Positions 1 to 8,260 of a DNA stretch of 64,000 nucleotides are shown here, piece by piece. The stretch is from Rhizobium sp. C4 (GTDB taxonomy: Bacteria > Pseudomonadota > Alphaproteobacteria > Rhizobiales > Rhizobiaceae). Both the position numbers and the translations under genes were made by a program. The notes beneath the pieces were generated by a model. It worked only from the letters and a program-made list of their open reading frames with translations. It was not told where the DNA came from and searched no databases. The first letter of the stretch is position 1. Each line of letters starts with the position of its first letter. Where the stretch lies: NCBI RefSeq assembly GCF_021026315.1, contig NZ_JAJNCX010000002.1, positions 62,001-126,000 of the forward strand. The letters are read 5' to 3'.

Positions 1-1
1 C

Positions 2-118
2 TATTCGCGCATCCTCGTCAACGCGGTGAAGAGCTGCGACGGAATGGCCGGCGAGACGGACGCCTGCGAGGCGGCGCTGACGGCGGCAAACAAGACCGGC
101 GTCGATTTCGGACTCTAG
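2..118 (+). CDS. C-terminal end of an unidentified protein (5' truncated by window edge)
   Basis: Reading frame 2 is open from the window edge to a TAG at 116-118 and gives 38 residues containing two cysteines (KSCDGM and TDACEAA), ending in GVDFGL. I do not recognise the family. The pair of cysteines could form a disulphide in an exported protein, but the N-terminus is outside the window so this cannot be tested. It lies 12 bases before the tonB-like gene on the same strand and may be co-transcribed with it. Confidence 0.4.
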   Translation, partial: YSRILVNAVKSCDGMAGETDACEAALTAANKTGVDFGL

Positions 119-130
119 ACGCCATAGCGC

Positions 131-1555
131 ATGAGGTCGCAGGACATGACGGATCTGCATATCGACAGCAAAATCCGCCGGTCGGGCATGCTGCCCGGTG
201 CCGGGGAGCTTCAAAGACGCAAGGAATTGCGAAACGGTCGCCGCACCTTCCGCTCATGGCCGTTGCTGCCGGTTCCCGCGCTCCTGCCCACCGCCGGTCC
301 GCAGCTCGGTCCCTCTGTCGATTGGCCGCCGGGCCAGACCGTCCAAGGCGAAGATGATTGGCAGGACAGGCCGGACGAGCGTGATCTTGGGCGGGATTTC
401 GCGCCGCTCTGCGAAGCCTCGCTCTCGGCGGAAAGCATTGAGCAACCGCAAGCCGCGGCGCAATCGCGAGCCCTGAAAACCTGCCTGCTGGCTTCCGTCG
501 CGCTGCATCTCTGCTGCGCTGTCTTCTTGATGTCCATGCCTGCGCCGGAAACGGTCGAGATCGCCGGTGGCGGTGCGGTGTCGGTCATGCTTGTCGGCGA
601 GCAGGCGTTCGACAGTCTCGCCGCCGGCACGGCGGATGGCGAGGCCATGACGCAGCCGGTGGAGCAAGCCAAGGTCGTCGAGACGGCTGACCAACCAGTG
701 GAGGCAACGGCGACGGAACAGTCGGTCGAACCGGTCGAGGCCGAGAAGGCAATGTCCGAGCCGGTGACGGAAACCGCACAGGCCACTGCAAGCGTACCAA
801 CCGAGCCGACCGATGCCACGCCGCCACCGGAGCAGATGGCGCAGGCGGTTCCCGAAACGCAAGGCGACGTGCCGCCGGTGGAGACTGCCCCCACAGCCGA
901 AAATTTCGCTCTCGACCCGACGGCGGTGTCTGAAAACGGCGAGCTGCAACCGGCACCGGAGGTCGCGGTGCTGGAGCCTCAGGCGCAACAGCCGGTGAGC
1001 GAGCCGCCGTCCGAGCCGTTAAAGGCGGCAGAGCCGAAGGCGCAGCCTGAGAAGAAGCGCGTGGAGAAGAAGGCTCCGAGCCCAAAGAAGGTCGAAAAGC
1101 CGAATGCGGATGAGAAGAAGGCCGCAGCGCGCAAACAAGCGGACACCGAAAGAGAAGCCAAAGCCGCCCCGGCAAAGAATCGCAAGGGCGAGGCGGGCGA
1201 GGGCACCGCCAATGCCCAGCGTGGCGCCTCGGCCACCGCTGACAGCGCGGCGCGCTCCGATCCCGGCAATGCCGCGATGTCCAACTATCCCGGCAAGGTC
1301 GCCGCCAAGTTGCGCCGCGCCTTGAAATATCCAAAGAGCGCCGTTTCTTCGAGCAGCGGCGAAGCGCAGGTCGCCTTCACCGTGCTCGCCGACGGGAGCG
1401 CCACCGGCATCCGTGTCGTATCAAGCTCGGGGTCGCCGGTTCTGGACCAGGCCGCCGTGGAGGCCGTCCGCAGAGCCTCTCCTTTCCCGCCGATCCCGGC
1501 CGAGGCCGGCCGGCGGCAGTGGCCTTTCGCAGTTCCGGTTCTTTTCAGGCGTTGA
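131..1555 (+). CDS. tonB: TonB-family energy transducer
   Basis: A 474-residue TonB-like protein that would couple the ExbBD proton motor to outer-membrane receptors. Residues 1-115 are a long, low-complexity cytoplasmic region. A single membrane anchor follows at about 117-138 (CLLASVALHLCCAVFLM). Then comes a long Pro/Glu/Lys/Ala-rich periplasmic spacer (about 170-385), with runs of EKK and PKK typical of TonB. A C-terminal TonB domain (about 388-474) carries YPGKVAAKLRRALKYP and GSATGIRVVSSSGS. The N-terminal extension is longer than in classical TonB (about 240 aa). The ATG at 146 (MTDLHIDS) is an equally possible start, as neither has a strong ribosome site. No exbB or exbD is adjacent on the visible side, so they may precede the window. 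Confidence 0.85.
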   Translation: MRSQDMTDLHIDSKIRRSGMLPGAGELQRRKELRNGRRTFRSWPLLPVPALLPTAGPQLGPSVDWPPGQTVQGEDDWQDRPDERDLGRDFAPLCEASLSAESIEQPQAAAQSRALKTCLLASVALHLCCAVFLMSMPAPETVEIAGGGAVSVMLVGEQAFDSLAAGTADGEAMTQPVEQAKVVETADQPVEATATEQSVEPVEAEKAMSEPVTETAQATASVPTEPTDATPPPEQMAQAVPETQGDVPPVETAPTAENFALDPTAVSENGELQPAPEVAVLEPQAQQPVSEPPSEPLKAAEPKAQPEKKRVEKKAPSPKKVEKPNADEKKAAARKQADTEREAKAAPAKNRKGEAGEGTANAQRGASATADSAARSDPGNAAMSNYPGKVAAKLRRALKYPKSAVSSSSGEAQVAFTVLADGSATGIRVVSSSGSPVLDQAAVEAVRRASPFPPIPAEAGRRQWPFAVPVLFRR

Positions 1556-1613
1556 GGCGAGCGCTGTCTAAAACTTCGCGGGGCAGGGATGCAGACACTG
1601 GGAGAGACTCACA

Positions 1614-1871
1614 TCACGTGGGGCGCTCGGTCCGAAGGCAATTCCGCAAGATTATCTTTGCCGATCCCGGCATCCGCACGGATCGACCAGGACGGGAGAT
1701 CGCGTCTACCTCGTTGGCGATGATGACGATGCCAGGCTCGCGCGTCCCGAAGGCGAAGTTGATGATCGCCGGCATGACCAGGGTCAACGGATAGAAGAGG
1801 ACGGGGACGAGCCACGGCAAGGCAACCCGGACTTTCGAAATTTGGCAATTTGTTACCGGGCGTTCACCCAT
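1614..1871 (-). other. Possible small membrane ORF or gene remnant in the tonB-MFS gap
   Basis: The 396-base gap between tonB and the MFS gene contains no clear gene. On the minus strand an open frame of about 85 codons from an ATG at 1871 encodes one strongly hydrophobic stretch (LPWLVPVLFYPLTLVMPAI) followed by NFAFGTREPGIVIIANEVDAI. The composition looks like a real membrane protein segment rather than random antisense, but it has no obvious ribosome site and no recognisable family. It could be the decayed end of a transporter gene or chance. Confidence 0.2.
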
Positions 1872-1951
1872 CGGGCTTCCTGTGTTACTGACGACCTCTC
1901 TTCGTAAGCCCCGAAGCGGGCGCAACCGTCAGCCGCAGACCGCGAGGCAAC

Positions 1952-3106
1952 ATGTCAATCCAGCCGCAGCAGCGTATCTACGCCTGCTTCTTTTTGTTCG
2001 CGATCTCCATGGGCGCCATGCTTTCACGCCTGCCGGACCTGCAGGAGAGCCTGCAGGTCAATAAGTCGGAGCTCGGGCTTACGCTGATCGGTGCTGCCAT
2101 CGGTGCGCTGGTGTCGTTGACATTTTCCTCACCACTCATCGCCCGTTTGGGCGCCCGCAAGACCGCGTTCCTGACGGTCCTTGGGACTTCCGGACTGCTG
2201 GCGCTTGTTCCGTGGGCGGGCAGTGCACCTCTCGTCTTTGCCATCCTCTTCTGCGAAGGGCTGCTGTCTGGCGCGCTCGAGATCAATCTCAATGTCGAGA
2301 TCGACCGCGTGGAGGCCGGGCTCGGAAAGGGCGTGATGAACCGCGCCCACGGCTTCTGGAGCCTGGGTTTCTTCGTCACCGCGCTTGTCTCTGCCGCGCT
2401 GCGCCAGGCGGAGGTATCGGTCCACTTGCATCTCGGCCTGACCTTCGCCTTTGTCCTCGTCGTCGGCAGCATCGCCATCGCAGGCATGCGGAACGCACCG
2501 GCACGTCAGGAGGCTGAACATGCCGAGGCCGGCCACATCGCGTTTCCGACCCGTGGCCTCCTGCCACTCTGCGCCATCGGCATCGCCGCCTTCCTCGTCG
2601 AAGGCGCGGGCATTGACTGGTCAGCGATCTATATGCGCGACGTCTTCCAGTCCGTGCCCTTCATCGGCGGTCTCGGCCTGACGCTCTTTACCTTTTTTAT
2701 GGCCTTCACGCGCCTCTTCGCTGACCCGTTTGTCGATCGCTTCGGCTCGCGCAACGTGGCCTTTGTGCTGCTTCTGGTGTCGACGGCTGGCCTCGCCGCC
2801 GTCTGGCTGGCCCCGCATGAATATGTTGCACTCCTCGGCTTCGCCCTGATGGGTTCGGGCTGCAGCGCAGTCTACCCGCTCGCCGTCTCGGCCGCCGCGC
2901 AGCGGAATGACCGCGCCTCGCATCTCAACGTCGCAGCACTCGCGCAGATGTCCTTCGTGGTGTTTTTTCTCGCCCCACCACTCCTCGGCTTCGTCGCCGA
3001 ACATTTCGGCATCCGCTCGTCCTACCTCGTTTGCCTGCCGGTGATCGTGCTGGCGTTAACCTGCGTCAAGGCACTGTCGACCCAGCGTAAGCTGGCGGTT
3101 GCCTGA
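1952..3106 (+). CDS. MFS transporter, YbjJ/MosC-like
   Basis: A 384-residue inner-membrane protein with about 12 hydrophobic segments and typical major facilitator length. Loop 2-3 has SPLIARLGARKTAF, a variant of the MFS motif A; the second half repeats it as DPFVDRFGSRNVAF. The overall pattern (RLPDLQESLQVNKSELGLT near the N-terminus, EINLNVEIDRVE in helix 4) matches the family of E. coli YbjJ and rhizobial MosC. The ATG at 1952 follows a GAGG ribosome site (CGAGGCAAC). The substrate is unknown. The name MosC (rhizopine locus) should not be taken as evidence of rhizopine use, because no mos or moc genes are near. It is convergent with the ABC operon ending at 3177, and I see no clear terminator in the 70-base gap. 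Confidence 0.8.
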   Translation: MSIQPQQRIYACFFLFAISMGAMLSRLPDLQESLQVNKSELGLTLIGAAIGALVSLTFSSPLIARLGARKTAFLTVLGTSGLLALVPWAGSAPLVFAILFCEGLLSGALEINLNVEIDRVEAGLGKGVMNRAHGFWSLGFFVTALVSAALRQAEVSVHLHLGLTFAFVLVVGSIAIAGMRNAPARQEAEHAEAGHIAFPTRGLLPLCAIGIAAFLVEGAGIDWSAIYMRDVFQSVPFIGGLGLTLFTFFMAFTRLFADPFVDRFGSRNVAFVLLLVSTAGLAAVWLAPHEYVALLGFALMGSGCSAVYPLAVSAAAQRNDRASHLNVAALAQMSFVVFFLAPPLLGFVAEHFGIRSSYLVCLPVIVLALTCVKALSTQRKLAVA

Positions 3107-3176
3107 GGCGAGCGTCGGCCTGGGGCATTATCAATACCCTTCGTCCACGACCTTCCTCGCCTGCGCAAGGCCTGAT

Positions 3177-4316
3177 TTAGACCGGTATGACCATGTCACG
3201 CAGCCCGGCAGCATTGCGGACCTCAGTCGCAGGGCTCACTGGCGCGAGCGTGTAATCCCGGCGCACGCCGCTCGCGGTTTCGAAGATATGCAGCGCTTCC
3301 GCGGGCAGGAGGAGACGGACTTCACGTCCTTCCTGGCCCCGGCCGTCGGTTGGCAGGACAACGGCAAGCGCGGTATCCGCCAGTGCGCAATAGGCAATAC
3401 GGCTGCCGCCCAGTTCCTCAACGAGATCGATGGTTACGGGCAAGCCTTCGGACTGATTGCCGCTGAGCAGGATGGCCTCGGGGCGAATGCCGACCGTGAC
3501 CGGACCTTCGGCAATGCCAGCCGCAACCTCGGCCAGAGGCGAAGCCGGCATTCCGGTTAGGCGAAGCTGGCCATCGCGGATTTCGGCCGGCAGGAGGTTC
3601 ATGGCGGGCGAACCGAGGAAGCCGGCAACGAACATGCTCGCCGGCTCGTGATAAACGACGGAGGGTGTACCGATCTGCTCGATGCGACCGCCATTCATGA
3701 CAATCAGGAGATCGGCGAGCGTCATCGCCTCGACCTGGTCATGGGTGACGAAAATCGAGGTGGCTTTCAGCCGGCGATGCAACTTCTTGATCTCGATGCG
3801 CATCTGCACGCGCAGCTTGGCGTCAAGGTTGGACAAGGGTTCGTCGAAGAGGAAGACGGAGGGCTCGCGCACGATGGCGCGGCCCATGGCGACGCGCTGG
3901 CGCTGGCCGCCGGACAAATGCGCCGGGCGGCGGTCGAGATAGGGTTCGAGCCCCAGAATGGCTGCGGCCTCGTCAACACGACGGCGGCGCTCTTCTTTGG
4001 AAAGACCGGCGATCTTCAGCGGATAATCCATGTTCCTGCGCACCGTCATATGCGGATAGAGTGCATAGTTCTGGAAAACCATGGCGCAGCCGCGGTCGGC
4101 CGGCTCGACATCGTTCATCAGCTCGCCATCGATCATGAACATGCCGGACGTGATGTCCTCAAGGCCGGCGATCATGCGCAGCAGCGTGGACTTGCCGCAG
4201 CCCGACGGGCCGACGATGACAACGAACTGGCCGTTTTCGATCTCGGCGTCGATGCCATGCAGCACTTCCTTGCCGTCATAGGCCTTGCGAAGCGAATTCA
4301 ACGTCAGATGGGTCAT
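3177..4316 (-). CDS. ABC transporter ATPase, UgpC/MalK type
   Basis: A 379-residue ATP-binding subunit of a carbohydrate-type (CUT1) importer. Walker A is GPSGCGKST (about 36-44), the signature LSGGQRQR about 134-141, Walker B VFLFDEP about 154-160, the switch His about 192 (VTHDQ), followed by a C-terminal TOBE/OB regulatory region (from about 240), as in UgpC and MalK. It is the last gene of a six-gene minus-strand operon. Its ATG overlaps the stop of the phosphatase gene (ATGA). The partner permeases and binding protein are upstream in the same operon. UgpC-like sequence with phosphoesterase neighbours favours a phosphorylated substrate such as glycerol 3-phosphate or a phosphodiester, by inference. 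Confidence 0.93.
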   Translation of the reverse strand: MTHLTLNSLRKAYDGKEVLHGIDAEIENGQFVVIVGPSGCGKSTLLRMIAGLEDITSGMFMIDGELMNDVEPADRGCAMVFQNYALYPHMTVRRNMDYPLKIAGLSKEERRRRVDEAAAILGLEPYLDRRPAHLSGGQRQRVAMGRAIVREPSVFLFDEPLSNLDAKLRVQMRIEIKKLHRRLKATSIFVTHDQVEAMTLADLLIVMNGGRIEQIGTPSVVYHEPASMFVAGFLGSPAMNLLPAEIRDGQLRLTGMPASPLAEVAAGIAEGPVTVGIRPEAILLSGNQSEGLPVTIDLVEELGGSRIAYCALADTALAVVLPTDGRGQEGREVRLLLPAEALHIFETASGVRRDYTLAPVSPATEVRNAAGLRDMVIPV

Positions 4317-5053
4317 TGCGCATCTCCCGTGAGCTTGGACTTGAGGCGGCCCGCGACAGCATCGCCGAGGCCAAGAGCATTCAGATAGTGGGCGATGGAG
4401 CCATGCCGTTCGCCGATATGGGCGAGCGTCGCGCGCATGGTTTCAGGCGCGCAGGCCAGCAGCGGTCGCATGGCCTCTTCGTCCATGCCCTGCTCGGCGG
4501 CATGTGCCAGAATGTCCTCCAGAAGCGGCGCAATCATCCGCCCCGTCAATGCGTAGTCCGCGATGATATCGTCGTCGGCAACACCCGCGTTCACGAGAAG
4601 AAGGGCGGCGATCAGTCCGGTGCGGTCCTTGCCTGCAGTGCAATGGAAAAGCACGGCACCCGCCTCTGCCTCGGCAATCACGGTCAGGATCGAGGCGATA
4701 ACCTCCATACGCTCCTCAAGCGCCCGGACGTAAAGCGCATGCAATGTGTCGATCTGCGGCCCATAGGTTGGCGCGAGATTTTCGAACAGCGAGACATTGA
4801 CGTAGCGCACGCGGGTGTCGGCGGCGAACGGATTGGGTTGCGCCTCAAGCTCGGCAGGGCGGCGCAGGTCGATGACGGTCCGGACACCTTCGGAAACGAG
4901 TGTATCGCGGCCGGCTTCGGTGATGCGGTGCAGGCCATCGGCTCGGAGAATGCGGCGCCAGAGCGTTTCAGCTGCGCCGGCCGAATAGCCGCCGAGATCC
5001 CGGATATTGAACGTGCCATCGATCGGCAGGTGGCGGTTCGGATGCATACCCAT
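4313..5053 (-). CDS. Tyrosine-phosphatase-family protein (dual-specificity-like)
   Basis: A 246-residue protein from the ATG at 5053, chosen because it overlaps the permease stop (TGATG), a classic coupling arrangement; an upstream in-frame start at 5164 would lie inside the permease gene. It begins with the DGTFNIRDLGGY signature of Y_phosphatase3/Siw14-like enzymes. It contains the catalytic P-loop HCTAGKDRTG, with nucleophile Cys about 138 and Arg about 144 (C-X5-R). A conserved VIDLRRPAE precedes it. No signal peptide is visible, so it acts in the cytoplasm. Being translationally coupled between permease and ATPase genes, it probably dephosphorylates the imported substrate or a product of it rather than acting in signalling, but that is inference. 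Confidence 0.85.
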   Translation of the reverse strand: MGMHPNRHLPIDGTFNIRDLGGYSAGAAETLWRRILRADGLHRITEAGRDTLVSEGVRTVIDLRRPAELEAQPNPFAADTRVRYVNVSLFENLAPTYGPQIDTLHALYVRALEERMEVIASILTVIAEAEAGAVLFHCTAGKDRTGLIAALLLVNAGVADDDIIADYALTGRMIAPLLEDILAHAAEQGMDEEAMRPLLACAPETMRATLAHIGERHGSIAHYLNALGLGDAVAGRLKSKLTGDAQ

Positions 5054-5925
5054 CAGCGGATCCCCGATTTCATGAAGGAGGAGACGACCTGCTGTTGCAG
5101 GACGATATAGAGGATGAAGATCGGCAGGCTGGCGAGCGTCGAGGCTGCCATCAGCGGCCCCCATTGCGTGCCTTCCGATGTCATGAACATCTGGATGCCG
5201 ATCTGGATGACGCTATGCTCCGGTGTACGAGTCAGCAGTAACGGCCAGAAATATTCGTTCCAGGTCGAGATGAAGATGAGGATGGCGAGCGAAGCAATCG
5301 TGCCGCGCAGGTTGGGTGTTACGACCTCCCACAGCACCCGCCAGCTGCCCGCGCCATCCATGCGCGCCGCCTCCAGTACCTCGTTCGGGAAACTGCGCAT
5401 GGCCTGAAGCAGCATGAGGACGGCAAGCGCCGAGGCGAAATGCGGCAGGATGAGCGCTGTCAGGCTGTCGAGCAGGCCGGCATTGGCGATCAGCAGGTAA
5501 TTCGGGATCATCACCACCTGCAACGGCACAAGCCAGGTCAGCGCGATCAGCACATGCACCAGCTTGTCGAAGGGGAAGCGCCAGCGGGCGAAGGCATAGG
5601 CCGCGAGCAGGCCGGTTATGAGCTGGACGACGGTGACGATTGCGGCCACGATCAGCGTGTTGACGAGCATCTGGCCGATCGGGATGGCGTTCAGCGCATA
5701 GGTATAGTTGTCGAGCGAGGCGGCGGTGGGCCAGAGGCTGCGCTCGAACACCTTGTTGGCCGGGCGCAGCGACGTGACGATCATCCAGTAGACCGGAAAC
5801 AGGCAGAAGAGTGACAGCAAAGCCATCACGACATGGCCACCGGCAAGGTCGAAGCCCTTCAGCCAGCCCGAAGCCGAGCTTGCCCGGCGGGCGCGACGGG
5901 GGAGGGCGAGCGCGTCAGTTGTCAT
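5053..5925 (-). CDS. ABC transporter permease, UgpE type
   Basis: A 290-residue inner-membrane permease of the CUT1 family with six hydrophobic segments and the EAA loop EAARMDGAGSWRVLWEVVTP near residue 190. It ends in FMKSGIR, typical of UgpE/MalG-like subunits. The ATG at 5925 lies inside the end of the upstream permease gene (11-base overlap), and its stop overlaps the phosphatase start. It pairs with the 5915-6859 permease to form the membrane channel. Confidence 0.93.
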   Translation of the reverse strand: MTTDALALPRRARRASSASGWLKGFDLAGGHVVMALLSLFCLFPVYWMIVTSLRPANKVFERSLWPTAASLDNYTYALNAIPIGQMLVNTLIVAAIVTVVQLITGLLAAYAFARWRFPFDKLVHVLIALTWLVPLQVVMIPNYLLIANAGLLDSLTALILPHFASALAVLMLLQAMRSFPNEVLEAARMDGAGSWRVLWEVVTPNLRGTIASLAILIFISTWNEYFWPLLLTRTPEHSVIQIGIQMFMTSEGTQWGPLMAASTLASLPIFILYIVLQQQVVSSFMKSGIR

Positions 5926-6859
5926 GGAACGAAACCTTGTCGATCAGCCGGAAGAGGACGAAGGCGAGCGCGCCGAAGCCGAGGAAGAGAATGACGGCGG
6001 CCGCCGAACTCCACCCGACGGAGAGGCTGGAGAAGCCGAAATCCCAGAGCACGTAATAGATGTTGGTGGAGGAGCCGAGTGGGCCGCCGCCGGTGAGCAC
6101 ATTGATATAGGAGAAGCTCCATTGTGCGCCCAAGAGGATCGTCATCATGACGAGGAAGAGCACGGTGGAACTCAGGAGCGGCAGGCGGATATCGCGGATG
6201 ATCTCCCACTTGCTTGCCCCATCCATCCGCGCCGCCTCGATCAGCGACGGATTGATGTTTGCGTTCGCCGCAGACAGGATCAGCGTCGAAAAGCCGATCA
6301 GCTTCCAGCCGGTGAGAACTACGATGGTCCAGAGGGCGAGATTGGGATCTTGCAGGAAGCGCAACGGACGGAAGCCGAAATCACGCATCATCATGTTGAC
6401 CATGCCATGGCCCGGATCGAGCAGCCAGCGCCAGATGGCGGCGGCAACGACCGGGGCAACGATCATCGGCACGAAGATGATGCCGCGATAGACCATTCGG
6501 GCGCGCGGCGGCAGATCGGCGGTGAAAATGGCAATTGCCAGCGGCAGCGCGACAGCGAGTGGCAATAGACCCGCGATGTACCAGCCGGTATTGCCGAGCG
6601 CCTGCCAGAATTTGGGCAGGGAGAAGATGTTGATGTAATTCGTCCAGCCGACGGGCACGATGGGCGAGGTCGGCAGCATGTCCCACTGGTAGAAGCTGAG
6701 ACGAAACGCATCGATCAGCGGCCAGTAGATCCAGACGATGAAGGTCGCGATGACCGGCGAGAGGTAAAGCCAGGGCAGAAGCCTGCGATTGGCCGTGCGG
6801 GTGCGGCGGCGGGCAAGCGGCTTCTCGGTGCTGCCCATGGTGGCGATGGCGGCGGTCAT
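5915..6859 (-). CDS. ABC transporter permease, UgpA type
   Basis: A 314-residue CUT1 permease. A cytoplasmic Arg-rich N-terminus (ARRRTRTANRR) is followed by about six transmembrane helices and the EAA motif EAARMDGASKWEIIRDIRLP near 205-225. The segment VLTGGGPLGSST is the usual UgpA/MalF-type periplasmic loop signature. It follows the binding-protein gene after a 70-base gap that holds a GC hairpin, and overlaps the next permease. Confidence 0.93.
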   Translation of the reverse strand: MTAAIATMGSTEKPLARRRTRTANRRLLPWLYLSPVIATFIVWIYWPLIDAFRLSFYQWDMLPTSPIVPVGWTNYINIFSLPKFWQALGNTGWYIAGLLPLAVALPLAIAIFTADLPPRARMVYRGIIFVPMIVAPVVAAAIWRWLLDPGHGMVNMMMRDFGFRPLRFLQDPNLALWTIVVLTGWKLIGFSTLILSAANANINPSLIEAARMDGASKWEIIRDIRLPLLSSTVLFLVMMTILLGAQWSFSYINVLTGGGPLGSSTNIYYVLWDFGFSSLSVGWSSAAAVILFLGFGALAFVLFRLIDKVSFHDN

Positions 6860-6889
6860 CTCATCGTCCCTTGAAACGTTCAGGATGGT

Positions 6890-6913
6890 CCCGGCGGAGA
6901 TGGCCCCGCCGGG
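6890..6913 (-). promoter_or_regulatory. GC-rich hairpin between binding-protein and permease genes
   Basis: CCCGGCGG (6890-6897) and CCGCCGGG (6906-6913) form a perfect 8-bp stem with an 8-base loop, 16 bases after the binding-protein stop on the minus strand. There is no T-run after it, so it is more likely an mRNA-stabilising or partial attenuation element than a full terminator. Confidence 0.5.
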
Positions 6914-6929
6914 TATGGTCGTGTGCCGG

Positions 6930-8249
6930 TCAGTTCATCGCGGCGGGCATCAGCTTCTGGGCGTTAGCCTGTGCATCCTTCATCGCCTTGGCCGGGTCGC
7001 CGCCACCGAAGACGGCCTGTTCGGCGCCGTCCATCATCGTCTTGACGATCTGGCGATAGTTGGCGCCGGGGAAGGATTCCCAAGGCTCGAGAACTGCCAG
7101 CTGCTGCAGGTTCGGCTGGATCAGCGGATGATCCTTGACCCATTCACCGAGATATTGCGGGTCGTTGACGATGTCCGTGCGCAGCGGCAGGTAGCCGATC
7201 TGCGAGGTGATGACTGTGTAGGCATGCTTGGAAGTCATGAACTTCATGAGTTCCCAGGCGGCGCGCTGCTTGACCGGGTCATGGCTCATGATGACGAGTG
7301 CCGAGCCCGAGTTGTTCGGACGCACCGGCTTGTCGCCGAAGCGCGGCATGGTCGAGGCGCGAAGCTCGAAATTGCCCTTCGCACCCTTCACCAGATAGCC
7401 CTGCACGGCAGAGGTCTGCAGATACATGCCGACCGTGCCGGCAGCCATGGCGTCCATGGCGGCGGAGATGTCGAGATTGCTGTAGACGCCGGACTTGTAG
7501 AGGTCCTGCAGCATCGAGACAGCCTCGATGCCTTCGGCGGAGGCGAAGGTCAGCGTCTTGCGGTCCTTGGAGAGCACGCTCGCACCGTTGGAACGGATCA
7601 GCCCCTGGAACAGCCAGTCGCCGGCGGACGGTCCGAAAATGCCGGTGGCAATGCCTTCGGCACCGGCCTTGTCGACGATCGCCTTGGCGGCGACCTTCAC
7701 TTCGGCCCAGGTCTTGGGCGGATTTTCCGGGTCAAGGCCAGCCTTGCGGAAGAGGTCGGCATTGTAGAAGAGAACCGGCGTTGAGAACGTGTAGGCGAGA
7801 CCATAGGTCTTGCCTTCATAGACGCCAAGCGCCAGACCCTTGGGCGAAATGCCCTCGAAATGCGCCTTCAGCTCTGCCGTCGGAATGATGTCTTCGAGCG
7901 CCACGGCACCGAGGTTGTGGACCATGAAGTCGAAATCCGAAAACACCATCTGGGCGACATCCGGACCGCGGCCGGCAGCGACATCGGCTTGGACGCGTGT
8001 GCTGATTTCGGCAGACGTCACGCCGACGCCGTTGACCTTGATGTTCGGATTGGCAGCCTCGAATTCGGCGATCAGCTTCTTCGTCGCCTCGCCGCCGATA
8101 CCAGCGGTGGCAAGGTTGTAGTTGTAGTAGCTGATCGTGACGGGTGCCTCGACCTTGGCCGGAATGTCACCGGCAAAGGCGAAGGCGGGCAGCGCAAGGG
8201 CGCCGAGAGCCAGCGAGACGCCGGCGGAAAGAAGCGTTCTGCGGTTCAT
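6930..8249 (-). CDS. ABC transporter solute-binding protein, family 1 (UgpB-like)
   Basis: A 439-residue periplasmic binding protein. The ATG at 8249 is preferred over an upstream in-frame GTG (8264) because GGAGAGAC precedes it and it gives a clean signal peptide: MNRRTLLSAGV followed by a hydrophobic stretch ending in ALPAFA. The mature part has family-1 features: LIAEFEAANPNIKVNGVGV, RGPDVAQM and WAEVKVAAKAIVD. The closest recognisable type is UgpB or a multiple-sugar binding protein. Co-transcription with two phosphoesterases hints at a phosphorylated ligand. The gene starts 11 bases after the stop of the metallophosphoesterase gene. Confidence 0.92.
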   Translation of the reverse strand: MNRRTLLSAGVSLALGALALPAFAFAGDIPAKVEAPVTISYYNYNLATAGIGGEATKKLIAEFEAANPNIKVNGVGVTSAEISTRVQADVAAGRGPDVAQMVFSDFDFMVHNLGAVALEDIIPTAELKAHFEGISPKGLALGVYEGKTYGLAYTFSTPVLFYNADLFRKAGLDPENPPKTWAEVKVAAKAIVDKAGAEGIATGIFGPSAGDWLFQGLIRSNGASVLSKDRKTLTFASAEGIEAVSMLQDLYKSGVYSNLDISAAMDAMAAGTVGMYLQTSAVQGYLVKGAKGNFELRASTMPRFGDKPVRPNNSGSALVIMSHDPVKQRAAWELMKFMTSKHAYTVITSQIGYLPLRTDIVNDPQYLGEWVKDHPLIQPNLQQLAVLEPWESFPGANYRQIVKTMMDGAEQAVFGGGDPAKAMKDAQANAQKLMPAAMN

Positions 8250-8260
8250 CTGTCTCTCCA

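Noticed and set aside
211-1334. Several long minus-strand frames opposite tonB
   Set aside because: They arise from the repetitive Pro/Glu/Lys codons of the TonB spacer. Their Ser/Arg-rich translations are low complexity without any recognisable domain.
1952-3106. Assignment of the MFS gene as rhizopine transporter mosC
   Set aside because: The family resemblance is real, but no mosAB, mocABC or other rhizopine genes are near; the family is mostly of unknown substrate.
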